Notes under the pieces: model-generated | What the model saw: the letters and a program-made list of their open reading frames with translations, nothing else | The model's database searches: none | Told to the model about the DNA's origin: nothing | Program-made: the position numbers and the translations under genes | DNA from: JADJYF01 sp050186725 | Lineage (GTDB): Bacteria > Pseudomonadota > Gammaproteobacteria > Ga0077536 | NCBI GenBank assembly: GCA_050186725.1 | Contig: JBFWYG010000006.1 | Span: 1 to 64,000 of the forward strand | Direction: 5' to 3' | Length of the DNA: 64,000 nucleotides | Shown here: piece by piece, positions 27,763 to 36,545 of the stretch | Numbering within the stretch: position 1 is the first letter of the stretch | Layout of the letters: each line of letters begins with the position of its first letter

Positions 27763-27778
27763 CTGTTTTTATATACAG
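27763..27778 (+). promoter_or_regulatory. SOS box (LexA operator)
   Basis: CTGTTTTTATATACAG fits the CTG-N10-CAG LexA consensus exactly and ends 3 bp before the lexA start codon. LexA bound here would block transcription and cover the ribosome binding site, giving autoregulation of lexA-imuA-imuB. Confidence 0.92.
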
Positions 27779-27781
27779 GTA

Positions 27782-28408
27782 ATGGTCATGGTCATCGGTT
27801 TGACGGCTCGCCAGGCGGAAATCCTCGCGCTCATTCGCCGCACCGTGCAGCAGACCGGCATGCCGCCGACCCGCAGCGAGATCGCCGCCGCGCTCGGCTT
27901 CCGCTCGCCCAACGCCGCCGAGGAGCATCTGCGCGCGCTGGCGCGCAAGGGCGTGATCGAACTCGTGCCGGGCTCCTCGCGCGGCATCCGCATCGCCGGC
28001 GAGGCGAGCGCGGGAGAGGTGCAGGGCCTGCCGGTGGTGGGGCGGGTCGCGGCCGGTCAGCCGCTGCTGGCGTTGGAACACATCGAGGAACATCACGCGG
28101 TGCCGGCGGAGCTGTTCAAGCCGCGCGCCGATTACCTGCTCAGGGTCGCCGGCTCGAGCATGCGTGATGCCGGCATCCTGGATGGCGACCTGCTCGCCGT
28201 GCATGCCACGCGCAACGTGCGCAACGGTCAGATCGTGGTGGCGCGCATCGACGACGAAGTCACCGTCAAGCGCTTCAGGCAGCGCGGCAATCGTGTGCGC
28301 CTGCTGGCGGAGAACCCCGAGTTCGCGCCCATCGAGGTCGAGCTCGGCGCGCGCGAACTGGTCATCGAGGGGCTCGCGGTCGGCGTGCTGCGCACCCGGT
28401 TGCCATGA
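27782..28408 (+). CDS. lexA: LexA repressor
   Basis: A 208-residue LexA. The N-terminal winged helix includes LTARQAEILALI and MPPTRSEIAAALGFRSPNAAEEHL. The autocleavage site is Ala91-Gly92 in VGRVAAGQP, with catalytic Ser126 (AGSSMRD) and Lys163 (EVTVKRF). It represses SOS genes until RecA-stimulated self-cleavage. The ATG at 27782 (or 27788) lies immediately after the SOS box. Its stop overlaps the imuA start by 4 bp (ATGA), so it heads the mutagenesis operon. Confidence 0.97.
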   Translation: MVMVIGLTARQAEILALIRRTVQQTGMPPTRSEIAAALGFRSPNAAEEHLRALARKGVIELVPGSSRGIRIAGEASAGEVQGLPVVGRVAAGQPLLALEHIEEHHAVPAELFKPRADYLLRVAGSSMRDAGILDGDLLAVHATRNVRNGQIVVARIDDEVTVKRFRQRGNRVRLLAENPEFAPIEVELGARELVIEGLAVGVLRTRLP

Positions 28409-29043
28409 GCCTCGAGGATCTCCTGCAACGTGCCCAGGTGTGGCGCGCCGGCCGCGCTGCCCCCGGCGTTGGCCTCGCCAGCGGCTTCGCCGCGCTGGAT
28501 GCCATCCTGCCGGGCGGCGGCTGGCCCACCCGAGGGCTGACCGAGATCCTCGCCGCCGGCAGCGGCATCGGCGCGCTCCGCCTGGTGCTGCCCGCGCTGG
28601 CCCGCCTGAGCCGCGAGGGGCGCTGGATCATATGGGTCGCGCCGCCCCACATTCCTTATTCACCGGCCCTGTCCGGCCACGGGCTTGATCTCACCCGCGT
28701 GCTGGTGGTGGATTTTCCCGAGGACGAACGCAACGCCGCCGCCCAGTCCCTGTGGGCCTATGAGCAGGCGCTGCGCTTCGATGCCTGTGGCGCGGCCCTG
28801 CTGTGGGTCGACCGCCTGCCGCAGCTGCGCCTGCGGCGTCTGCAGCTCGCCGCCGAGAACGGCGCCACCTGGGGGCTGCTGTTCCGTCCCGCGGCCTGCG
28901 CCGCGCAGGCCTCGCCGGCACCCCTGCGGCTCGAACTGCAGGCGCTCGACGCGGCGTCCGCGCCGGCCGCGCTGCAGGTGCGCCTGCACAAGGCCCGTGG
29001 TCGCCATGCCGGCCAGTGCTGCCGGCTCGAACTCGAAATATAA
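28405..29043 (+). CDS. imuA: Translesion synthesis-associated protein ImuA
   Basis: A 212-residue ImuA/SulA-like RecA-fold protein: LASGFAALDAILPGGGWPTRGLTEIL at the N-terminus, then GALRLVLPALARLSREGRWIIWVAPP. The Walker A-equivalent loop is degenerate (AAGSGIGALR), as expected for ImuA. ImuA interacts with RecA and supports ImuB/DnaE2-dependent mutagenic repair. Translation is coupled to lexA by the ATGA overlap, and imuB follows 14 bp after the stop. Confidence 0.92.
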   Translation: MSLEDLLQRAQVWRAGRAAPGVGLASGFAALDAILPGGGWPTRGLTEILAAGSGIGALRLVLPALARLSREGRWIIWVAPPHIPYSPALSGHGLDLTRVLVVDFPEDERNAAAQSLWAYEQALRFDACGAALLWVDRLPQLRLRRLQLAAENGATWGLLFRPAACAAQASPAPLRLELQALDAASAPAALQVRLHKARGRHAGQCCRLELEI

Positions 29044-29057
29044 GAAGGAGCATCACC

Positions 29058-30635
29058 ATGCCCAGTTCCCTGCCCCTGTTCGAATCCGCACCCTTGCCCG
29101 TCACGACCCGCGGTCCGCGTCCCACGCCGGAACGCTGGCTGCCGACCCGACCGTTGCCTGCGCCGACCCTGTGGCTCTGCCTGCATCTCCCGCAGCTGCC
29201 GCTGGAAGTGCGCACCCGCGGCCTGCCCGCGTCCCGCGCCTGCGTGCTGGTGGCGGGCGAGGGCACACGTCGTCGCGTGCTGATGGCCAATACCCGCGCC
29301 GCGACTCTCGGGATCCGCGCCGGCATGCCGGTGGGCGCGGCCCACGCGCTCGGCGACGTGGTGGAACTCGAACGCAGCCTGGAGGCCGAGCAGGCCGCGC
29401 TCACCCGCCTCGCCCACTGGGCGATGCAGTTCTCGCCCCTGGTCAGCCTGGTGGCACCCGATGGCGTGCTGCTCGAGGTACGCGGCAGCCTGCGCCTGTT
29501 CCAGGGCATCGAGGGTCTGCTCACGCGCCTGCGCCAGGGTCTGAAGCAGCTCGGTTACCGCGCCCAGTACGCGGTGGCGCCGACGCCGCTCGCCGCGACT
29601 GCCCTGGCGCGCGTGAGCGCGCGTGCCGTGGTGGAAGACATGCACGAATTGCCGCGCCATCTCGCCGGTCTGCCGCTCGCGGCGCTGCGCCTCGCGCCGG
29701 CCGAAGAGGAGGCCCTGGCGAGCGTCGGCGTGCGCACCGTGGGCGAATGCCGACGGCTGGCGCGCGCCGACCTGGCGCGACGCCTGTCGCCGGCACTGCT
29801 CGATCATTTCGACAAGCTCCACGGCCTCGTGCCCGATCCCCGCGCCGCGCTGCCGGTCCCGAACCGCTTCGAGAGCCGGCTCGAACTGCCCTGGGAGGTG
29901 AGCCATGCCCAGGCGCTGGTGACCGCGGGCGAGCGCCTGCTCCACGAATTACAGGGTTTCCTGCGTGGGCATAACGCGGTGACCCGGCTCTTGCGCTGGC
30001 GCCTGCGCGATCGCAACGCGCACTGGCAGAGCTTCGAACTGCGGCTCACGCGGCCAGGACGCGAGCAGGCCCACATGCTGCTGCTGTTGCGCGAGACCCT
30101 GATGCGCATGAGCCTGGCGGCACCGGTCACGGCCCTGGAACTGCTGGTCGACGACCTGGTGCCGGGCCGGGCCGGGGAGGAGGCCGACCTGTTCGGCCAG
30201 CGCCCGGCGGCTGAGGGCGAGGCCTATGCGGCTTTTCTCGATCGCCTGCGCGCGCGTTGTGGCGACGAGGCGCTGCGCGGCGTGGCGCTGGAAGCGGCCC
30301 ATCGTCCCGAGGCGGCCTGGCGCTGGCGCCAGGGCGAGGGGCTGACGCTCGCCCAAAGGGTCGGCGCGCGCAGCCTGTCCGCCGGTGGACGACAGACGCG
30401 TCCGCTGTGGCTGGTCCGGGAGCCGCTCACCCTGGCGACCCACGGGGGCATCCCGCACTTCGAGGGACCGCTCACCCTGGCGCCCGAGCGGGAGCGCATC
30501 GAGGCGGGCTGGTGGGAGGGGCCGGCGCCGGCCCGCGATTATTTCGTCGCCCGCACGCCCCGTGGCGGCCGCCTGTGGGTCTACAAGGAACTGGAAGGCG
30601 AGCAGCGCTGGCGCCTGCACGGCGTCTTCGAATAG
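29058..30635 (+). CDS. imuB: Inactive Y-family polymerase ImuB
   Basis: A 525-residue Y-family-like protein. The N-terminus reads LWLCLHLPQLPLEV where active DinB-type polymerases have the metal aspartate, and the second acidic pair (S-x-D-E) is absent in SPLVSLVAPDGVLLEV, so it fits the catalytically dead ImuB group that bridges ImuA, the beta clamp and DnaE2. Palm, fingers and little-finger-like regions are recognisable, and the C-terminal extension of ImuB proteins is present. AAGGAG precedes ATG 29058. No dnaE2 follows, unlike the usual imuA-imuB-dnaE2 cassette. Confidence 0.92.
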   Translation: MPSSLPLFESAPLPVTTRGPRPTPERWLPTRPLPAPTLWLCLHLPQLPLEVRTRGLPASRACVLVAGEGTRRRVLMANTRAATLGIRAGMPVGAAHALGDVVELERSLEAEQAALTRLAHWAMQFSPLVSLVAPDGVLLEVRGSLRLFQGIEGLLTRLRQGLKQLGYRAQYAVAPTPLAATALARVSARAVVEDMHELPRHLAGLPLAALRLAPAEEEALASVGVRTVGECRRLARADLARRLSPALLDHFDKLHGLVPDPRAALPVPNRFESRLELPWEVSHAQALVTAGERLLHELQGFLRGHNAVTRLLRWRLRDRNAHWQSFELRLTRPGREQAHMLLLLRETLMRMSLAAPVTALELLVDDLVPGRAGEEADLFGQRPAAEGEAYAAFLDRLRARCGDEALRGVALEAAHRPEAAWRWRQGEGLTLAQRVGARSLSAGGRQTRPLWLVREPLTLATHGGIPHFEGPLTLAPERERIEAGWWEGPAPARDYFVARTPRGGRLWVYKELEGEQRWRLHGVFE

Positions 30636-31050
30636 CGCCCGCGACGCGCACGCTCACCAGCCGTCATCACTTCCGGCGCTTCGCGCGACCTTCTTTGCCG
30701 GTGCCCCCCGGCCCCCTGGCATCGACGCCCGCCGAACCCCTCGGCTGGCGTCGGTGCCCCTTCTATCCCAGCATCGAACGGGCCATGTGCATGACAAACG
30801 CATTGCACAAAGTGCCAACTAGGGGGCAAAATCCGCCCCGGAATGGGGGGAAGCAGCATCGACACTCTTGCCGCGAGCGCCGTACTGGGGAGCACGACGC
30901 CGCCGGTTCTCATTTCGTCTGACAGTGCGGGCGCAATTTCACTAGCTCACTAATGTTACGAACCGGTTATAATCTCGGTCGCTGCGTCAGGGGGGACAGA
31001 CCAGGCTCGCGCAGGTTTGTCGATTCAGTCCGCCAAAATCAATTCGAACC
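30636..31050. other. Intergenic region upstream of the sphingolipid operon
   Basis: 415 bp without a supported gene between imuB and the acyl-AMP ligase gene. Its last 120 bp are less GC-rich and contain a TATAAT. A GGGGGGACAGACC stretch near 30990 resembles half of the palindrome at 13244-13271. No RNA gene or terminator with a T tract was seen. Confidence 0.4.
30946..30973 (+). promoter_or_regulatory. Candidate sigma-70 promoter of the sphingolipid operon
   Basis: A perfect TATAAT at 30968-30973 with a weak -35-like CTCACT at 30946-30951 (16-bp spacer), about 80 bp before the ATG at 31051. The -35 match is poor, so activator dependence is possible. Confidence 0.35.
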
Positions 31051-32808
31051 ATGATGAAAGCCACCATAGTCAACAGCCTATTGCCGCTGCGCAACGCCGA
31101 CTTCGACACCCTCGTCGAAGCGCTCGAATATGCTGCCCAGGGTGAGGCGGGATACAACTTCTACGACGGTCGTGGGGAGTTGTTCGCGGTACTGAGCTAC
31201 CGCGAGTTGCGTGTCGAGGCGATGGCACTGGCTCGACGCCTGCGTGGACTGGGCTGCAAACGTGGCGCACGCGTCGCCATCGTGGCGGAGACCGAACCGA
31301 TGTTTCATCGGTTTTTCTTTGCCTGCCAGTATGCCGGTTACATTCCCGTCGCCCTGCCCGCCGGCTTCCAGCTCGGCGCGCGCAAGGCCTATGTCGAGCA
31401 GCTCGAACGCATGCTCGACAGCTGCGGCGCCGACCTGGCGGTCGCCCCCGAGTCGCACGTCGGTTTCCTGCGCCAGGCGGTCGAACGCCTGAACCTGGTC
31501 AAGGCCGGCACCCCCGACGAATTCGATGCCCTGCCGGAAGCGGACTGCGTGCTCGAGCCGCTGCGCGCCGACGAGACGGCTTACCTGCAATACACCTCCG
31601 GCAGCACGCGCTTCCCCCGCGGCGTCGAGATTTCCCAGCACTGCGTGATGACCAACCTGCGCGACATCGCCGTGCACGGATTGAAGATCACGCGCGACGA
31701 TCGCATGGTCGCCTGGCTGCCCCTGTACCACGACATGGGCCTGGTCGGCTTCGTGCTGCTGCCGCTGGGCAGCCAGCTGTCCGCCGACTACCTGAGCCCG
31801 CGCACCTTCGCCATGCGCCCGCGCCTGTGGCTCAAGGTCATCTCGCAGAACCGCGGCACCATTTCGTCCAGCCCGCCCTTCGGCTACGCGCTGTGCGCCA
31901 AGCGCCTGCGCCTGACCGATCAGGACCGGTACGACCTGAGCTCCTGGCGCGTCGCCTGCGTCGGCGCCGAGCGCATCCATCCGGAGCCGCTCCGCCAGTT
32001 CGCCCATGTGCTGGCGCCCGCCAAGTTCGACCCGCGCGCCTTCGTCGCCTGCTACGGCATGGCGGAATGCGCGCTCGCGATCAGCTTCGCCGACCTCGGC
32101 GCCGGCATCAGCGCGATCAAGGTCGACAAGGAAACCATGGCCACCACCGGTCGCGTGGAAGCCCTGCCCGAGGGCGCCGACGAGCGCGCCGAGGACACCC
32201 TCACCTTCGTCGACTGCGGCGAGATTCTGCCCAGCTTCCAGATGGCCATTCGCGACGACGAGGGCCGTGACCTGCCCGACTACCAGTGCGGCCGCATCTG
32301 CCTCAAGGGGCCGAGCGTCATGTCGGGTTATTTCCTGAATCCGACCGCCACCGCCGAAGTGCTGTCCAAGGACGGCTGGCTGGACACCGGTGACATCGGC
32401 TACCGGGTCGGTACCCACGTCGTGGTGACCGCGCGCCGCAAGGACGTGATCATCGTCAACGGCCGCAACATCTGGCCCCACGACCTCGAATACGTGGCCG
32501 AGAGCCTGCCAGGCGTACGCTTCGGCAATGTCTCGGCCTTCTCCTTCGCCGACGACAGCGGCGCCGACCAGGTCGTGATGGTGGTCGAGTCGCGCGAAAC
32601 CAATCCGGCCAAGATGCGCAGCCTGATCGACGAACTCAAGTCGCTGATCAACACGCACTTCGGCATCACCTGCCACATCGACCTGGTGCCACCGCGAACG
32701 CTGCCGCGCACCTCCTCGGGCAAGCTCTCGCGTTCCAAGGCCAAGCAGGACTTCCTGGCCCGCGCGGAGGCGCCGCAGGGCGCCAGCGCCCTCGGCGCTC
32801 ACGGCTGA
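31051..32808 (+). CDS. Fatty acyl-AMP ligase / acyl-ACP synthetase (sphingolipid operon)
   Basis: A 585-residue ANL-superfamily enzyme of the fatty acyl-AMP ligase group. It has the P-loop-like TSGSTRFPRGVE, LPLYHDMGLVG, the adenylate motif ACYGMAE, GWLDTGDIGY, KDVIIVNGRNIWPHDLE and the C-terminal PRTSSGKLSRSKAK with the catalytic Lys. It activates a fatty acid with ATP and probably loads it onto the ACP encoded at 33770. Equivalent acyl-ACP synthetases are part of the ceramide operon in Caulobacter. First gene of the four-gene operon; ATG 31051 or 31054, no strong SD. Confidence 0.88.
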   Translation: MMKATIVNSLLPLRNADFDTLVEALEYAAQGEAGYNFYDGRGELFAVLSYRELRVEAMALARRLRGLGCKRGARVAIVAETEPMFHRFFFACQYAGYIPVALPAGFQLGARKAYVEQLERMLDSCGADLAVAPESHVGFLRQAVERLNLVKAGTPDEFDALPEADCVLEPLRADETAYLQYTSGSTRFPRGVEISQHCVMTNLRDIAVHGLKITRDDRMVAWLPLYHDMGLVGFVLLPLGSQLSADYLSPRTFAMRPRLWLKVISQNRGTISSSPPFGYALCAKRLRLTDQDRYDLSSWRVACVGAERIHPEPLRQFAHVLAPAKFDPRAFVACYGMAECALAISFADLGAGISAIKVDKETMATTGRVEALPEGADERAEDTLTFVDCGEILPSFQMAIRDDEGRDLPDYQCGRICLKGPSVMSGYFLNPTATAEVLSKDGWLDTGDIGYRVGTHVVVTARRKDVIIVNGRNIWPHDLEYVAESLPGVRFGNVSAFSFADDSGADQVVMVVESRETNPAKMRSLIDELKSLINTHFGITCHIDLVPPRTLPRTSSGKLSRSKAKQDFLARAEAPQGASALGAHG

Positions 32809-32821
32809 GGAAGCGCTCCTC

Positions 32822-33751
32822 CTGAAGCGACCCATCGCCCTGACCGGGGCCACCGGGTTCATCGGCCGCGAGCTGCAGCGTCAGCTGCGCGCGGCCGGCC
32901 ACCCGGTGCGGGCACTGCAACGACCCGGATCGCGCCGTGCCGACGCCCTGCTGCCCGGCGTCGAGCGCGTGGCGGTGGGACTCGACGATCCGCCCGCGCT
33001 CGAGGATGCCCTGCGCGGTGTCGACGCGGTCATCTCCTGCGCAGGCGCCGTGCGCGGTGCATGTCCCGCGGACTTCGCCCCGGCCAACGTCGCGGGCGTC
33101 GCGAACCTGGCCCGCGCCGCCGCCGCGCAGCCCGATGCGCCCTTCTTCCTGCACATCTCCTCGCTCGCCGCCACCCGCCCGATGCTGTCCGACTACGCCG
33201 CCAGCAAGGCGGCGGGCGAAGCGGTGCTGCGCGACGCGGAGGGCCTGACGTGGTGCATCCTGCGTCCGCCGGCGGTCTACGGGCCCGGCGACAAGGAACT
33301 CCTGCCGCTGTTTCGCGCGATGCGCTGCGGGCTCGCGGTGATCGTCGGTCCGGCGCGCCAGCGGCTGTCATTGCTGCACGTCGAGGACCTGGCGCGCGCG
33401 GCGCTTGCGGTGCTCGAGCACCGTGACGCCTGTCGTGGCAGGGTGTTCGGCCTGGACGACGGCACACCGACAGGCCATGGCTGGCCGGCGATCGTCGCCG
33501 CGGGCCGCGGCCGGCTGCCGGTGCTGTCCTTGCATGTGCCGCGCGCGCTGCTCGGAGCGCTCGCGCGGCTGAACCTCGGGCTCGCGCGGGTCACCGGGCA
33601 TACGCCCATGCTGACTCCCGGCAAGGTGCGCGAGCTTTCGGAGCCTGAATGGCTCTGCGATAATTCTGAGCTTCATGCCGCGACGGGCTGGCGCCCGCGG
33701 GTGGCATTGCAGGTCGGCATCGAACGCTTGTTCGCCGCACATTCCTCCTAA
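32822..33751 (+). CDS. cerR: NAD-dependent epimerase-type reductase (predicted ceramide reductase), CTG start
   Basis: A 309-residue extended SDR. The Rossmann motif LTGATGFIGREL (about 7-18) and catalytic SSLAATRP...DYAASKAAGE (Ser113/114, Tyr125, Lys129) are intact. The frame has no ATG, GTG or TTG before the Rossmann motif; the first usable GTG (32906) would delete it. A CTG at 32822, preceded 10 bp upstream by GAGGAAG and lying 13 bp after the previous stop, is the best start. In Caulobacter, an NAD-dependent epimerase-type CerR in the spt operon reduces oxidised ceramide; the same role is inferred here. Confidence in the SDR family is high, in CerR moderate. Confidence 0.78.
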   Translation: MKRPIALTGATGFIGRELQRQLRAAGHPVRALQRPGSRRADALLPGVERVAVGLDDPPALEDALRGVDAVISCAGAVRGACPADFAPANVAGVANLARAAAAQPDAPFFLHISSLAATRPMLSDYAASKAAGEAVLRDAEGLTWCILRPPAVYGPGDKELLPLFRAMRCGLAVIVGPARQRLSLLHVEDLARAALAVLEHRDACRGRVFGLDDGTPTGHGWPAIVAAGRGRLPVLSLHVPRALLGALARLNLGLARVTGHTPMLTPGKVRELSEPEWLCDNSELHAATGWRPRVALQVGIERLFAAHSS

Positions 33752-33769
33752 TCACACCGGAAGCACGCA

Positions 33770-34015
33770 GTGGGTACTGAACTGGCGGTCGAAGACCGGC
33801 TCATCGCCTTGCTCGGCAAGACCCTGGGGCCGGATGCGGTCCTCTCGCCCGCCACCAGCCTGGTGGGGGATCTCGGCCTGGAATCGATCCAGGTGATCGA
33901 GTACCTGTGCGAGGTCGAAGACCATTTCGATCTCGCCATCGACGAGGCAACCCTCGCCGACGTGCAGACCATTGGCGACCTGGCCGCCGTGATCCGCAAG
34001 CTCGGCAAGGACTAG
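33770..34015 (+). CDS. Acyl carrier protein (sphingolipid-associated)
   Basis: An 81-residue ACP. The phosphopantetheine attachment region reads DLGLESIQVIEYL, with Glu-Ser replacing the usual Asp-Ser. It is acidic and helical as expected. It starts at GTG 33770, 18 bp after the epimerase gene, and ends 4 bp before the serine palmitoyltransferase gene. It probably carries the acyl chain from the acyl-AMP ligase to the palmitoyltransferase, as the dedicated ACPs of other bacterial spt loci do. Confidence 0.92.
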   Translation: MGTELAVEDRLIALLGKTLGPDAVLSPATSLVGDLGLESIQVIEYLCEVEDHFDLAIDEATLADVQTIGDLAAVIRKLGKD

Positions 34016-34019
34016 ACAC

Positions 34020-35225
34020 ATGCCCCTGCTCGACAAGTTCGACGCCGCGCGACGCACGCGCGACACCCTTGCGGCGCTGCCGCTGAATCCCACGGACGTG
34101 GTGATCGAGGAGGTGCTCTCCGCCACCGAGGCCATGATCCAGGGGCGCCGCACCATCATGGCGGGCACCAACAACTACCTGGGCCTGACCTTCGACGCGG
34201 ACGCCATCGCCGCCGGTCAGGCGGCGCTCGCGGCCTGCGGCACCGGCACCACCGGTTCGCGCATGGCGAACGGCACCTATCGCGATCACCTGCTGCTCGA
34301 ACGCGAGATCGCGGCGTTCTTCAACCTGCCCTACGCGATGGTGTTCTCGACCGGTTATTCCGCCAACCTGGGTACGCTGGCAGCGCTGCTCGCGCCGGGC
34401 GACGCCGTGCTGCTCGACTCGGAGGCCCACGCTTCGCTGTTCGATGGCTGCCGGCTGTCCGGCGCCGACATCTTCCGCTTCAAGCACAACGACGCCGAAA
34501 GCCTCGCCAGCCGGCTGCGCCGCCTGGGCGAGCGCGCGAGTTCCGCGCTGGTCGTCGCCGAGGGCTTGTACAGCATTCGCGGCGACTGCGCGCCGCTGCG
34601 CGAGTTCGCCGCGGTCAAGCGCGAATTCGGCGCCATCCTGTTCGTCGACGAGGCGCATTCGCTCGGGCTGTACGGCGAGCATGGCCGCGGCCTGGTGGAG
34701 CAGGAGGGCGTGGCGGCGGATGTCGACTTCATCGTCGGCACCTTCAGCAAGAGCCTCGGCTCCATTGGCGGCTTCTGCGTCAGCGCGCGCGACGAACTGC
34801 CGCTGTTCCGCTACGCGAGTCGCCCCTACATCTTCACCGCCTCGCCCTGTCCGTCGGTGATCGCCACCACGCGGGTCGCGCTCGAACAGCTGCGCTCCCG
34901 TCCGGAACTGCGCAAGACCGTGTGGGACAACGCCCATCGGCTCTATGCCGCGTTGGCGGAGCTCGGGCTCGAACTCGGGCCCGAGGTCAGCCCGGTGATC
35001 GGCATATCTCTGCGCGAGCGGGAAGTGGCGTTCGCCTGCTGGCAGGCGCTGTTCAACGCCGGGGTCTACACCAACCTCATTCTCCCGCCCGCCGCGCCGG
35101 ACGGCGGCAGCCTGATCCGCTGCAGCGTCACCGCGGCGCACACCCGAGCGCAGATCGAGCAGATAGCCGCGGCCTTCGCCCAGGTCTGCAGGGACATCGG
35201 CGTCGGGCGGTACGCCACCGCCTGA
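34020..35225 (+). CDS. spt: Serine palmitoyltransferase-like alpha-oxoamine synthase
   Basis: A 401-residue PLP enzyme of the AONS/KBL/SPT family. Key residues are His137 in SEAHASLFDG (stacking on PLP), Asp210 and His213 in LFVDEAHSLGLYG, and the Schiff-base Lys244 in GTFSKSLGSIGG. By family alone it could be 8-amino-7-oxononanoate synthase, but no bio genes are nearby and the operon (acyl-AMP ligase, epimerase, ACP) matches bacterial sphingolipid loci. The predicted reaction is serine plus acyl-ACP to 3-ketosphinganine. Last gene of the operon. Confidence 0.83.
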   Translation: MPLLDKFDAARRTRDTLAALPLNPTDVVIEEVLSATEAMIQGRRTIMAGTNNYLGLTFDADAIAAGQAALAACGTGTTGSRMANGTYRDHLLLEREIAAFFNLPYAMVFSTGYSANLGTLAALLAPGDAVLLDSEAHASLFDGCRLSGADIFRFKHNDAESLASRLRRLGERASSALVVAEGLYSIRGDCAPLREFAAVKREFGAILFVDEAHSLGLYGEHGRGLVEQEGVAADVDFIVGTFSKSLGSIGGFCVSARDELPLFRYASRPYIFTASPCPSVIATTRVALEQLRSRPELRKTVWDNAHRLYAALAELGLELGPEVSPVIGISLREREVAFACWQALFNAGVYTNLILPPAAPDGGSLIRCSVTAAHTRAQIEQIAAAFAQVCRDIGVGRYATA

Positions 35226-35234
35226 GCGCGCGTC

Positions 35235-36545
35235 TCAGTCGTCCAGGGCGCGGCGTACCGTCCAGGCCATGCCGGCCAGGGACGTGGCCCACAGCACCAG
35301 CGTCGCTATGCCGGGGGCGATGAGCCCGAGGCTCGGTGTCAGCAGCTGGAAAGTGGCGATGAACAGCACCGAGGCCAAGGCCTGGATGCCGAGCATCGCC
35401 TTCGCCACGCCGAGGGCGTAGCCGGCCGGGCGCAGCGGCGCCGCCGCGAGTTCGAGCGTGGCCGCCGCGATGAGCCAGGTGAGCACGCTCGCCGCGGGCG
35501 CGAAGTCCGGTCCCACCGTGGCCGCCAGCAGCGCATCGCCCCACCAGGCCGACACCACCGCCAGCACCAACGCGGGCACGCCCATCAGCGCCGCCATGCT
35601 CACCACCACGTGGCGGAACGCGCGATCGCGGCGGTGACGCAGGCGCGCGAGGTCGGGATAGATGGCCTGGCGCACCAGCACCGCCGGCTTGGCCACCACG
35701 TTGGCGAATTCGCGCGCGATGCGGTACATCGCCGCGCCCTCGGCGCCGAGCAGCGCGCCGGCGTACAGCGTGCCCAGCGACTTCGGCACCATGTCCAGCG
35801 TCGCCTGCCAGTAGATGACGTTGAGGAAGCTCCACAGATCGGGATGCTCCTGCCCCATGCGCCGCAGTTCCAGCGGGCCGCGCAGCCGCGACCAGGGCAG
35901 GCGCGCCGCCACTTCGCGCCCGCCGAACCACAGCACCCCCAGGTATTGCACGAGCTGGGCGCTGGCCCACACCGCCGCGACGGTCTCGATGCGGGCGTGT
36001 CCGCTCAGCACCAGGAGCCCGACGCCCAGCAGTCGCCACAGCCCGCTCGTTGCCTGCACGATGCTGATGGCGTCGAAGCGATCGAAGATGCGCAGCGCGC
36101 CGCTCGCGGTGGCGGTGCCCGAGAACAGCAGCACCGAGCAGTAGCCGACCGCGATGCGCGCAGTCTCGTCCGACCAGCCAAGCGGCTCGCGCGCCCACCA
36201 GGCGATGGTGGTCGCGAGCAGCGTGCCCGACAGGGCGCTCAGGCAGTCGAGCGCGAGCGAGACGCGCAGCAGGCGCGCCAGCCCGTCGAGATCGCGCTCC
36301 TCGTCCAGCGCCACGCCGTAGCGGACGATGGCCTCGAACGGCTTCACGTTGCAGAACGCCCGCACCACCAGCATGTAGGCGCCGATCATCGCCACGGTGC
36401 CGAAACCGTCCGGTCCCAGTGCGCGCGCGCTCAGCAGGGTCGAGAGAAAGCCGAGCACACCGCCCACGGCGCGGCCGCCGGCCAGCACCGCGAAGTTCTG
36501 CAGCACGCGCTTCAGCGCCGGCAGAGCGAGCGCGCGTTTCAGCAT
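35235..36545 (-). CDS. Polysaccharide/lipid flippase (Wzx/MATE-like)
   Basis: A 436-residue polytopic membrane protein with about twelve hydrophobic segments and the N-terminal pattern of oligosaccharide flippases (NFAVLAGGRAVGGVLGFLSTLLSARALGPDGFG). It probably flips a lipid-linked glycan or a modified lipid across the inner membrane. Its ATG shares one base with the stop of the cytidylyltransferase gene (TGATG), so translation is coupled. Third gene of a minus-strand operon with a CDP-alcohol phosphotransferase, pointing to lipid headgroup work. Confidence 0.85.
   Translation of the reverse strand: MLKRALALPALKRVLQNFAVLAGGRAVGGVLGFLSTLLSARALGPDGFGTVAMIGAYMLVVRAFCNVKPFEAIVRYGVALDEERDLDGLARLLRVSLALDCLSALSGTLLATTIAWWAREPLGWSDETARIAVGYCSVLLFSGTATASGALRIFDRFDAISIVQATSGLWRLLGVGLLVLSGHARIETVAAVWASAQLVQYLGVLWFGGREVAARLPWSRLRGPLELRRMGQEHPDLWSFLNVIYWQATLDMVPKSLGTLYAGALLGAEGAAMYRIAREFANVVAKPAVLVRQAIYPDLARLRHRRDRAFRHVVVSMAALMGVPALVLAVVSAWWGDALLAATVGPDFAPAASVLTWLIAAATLELAAAPLRPAGYALGVAKAMLGIQALASVLFIATFQLLTPSLGLIAPGIATLVLWATSLAGMAWTVRRALDD

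Noticed and set aside
34020..35225. Annotation as biotin gene bioF
   Set aside because: The family is shared, but no biotin genes are adjacent, and the acyl-AMP ligase, ACP and epimerase context points to serine palmitoyltransferase.
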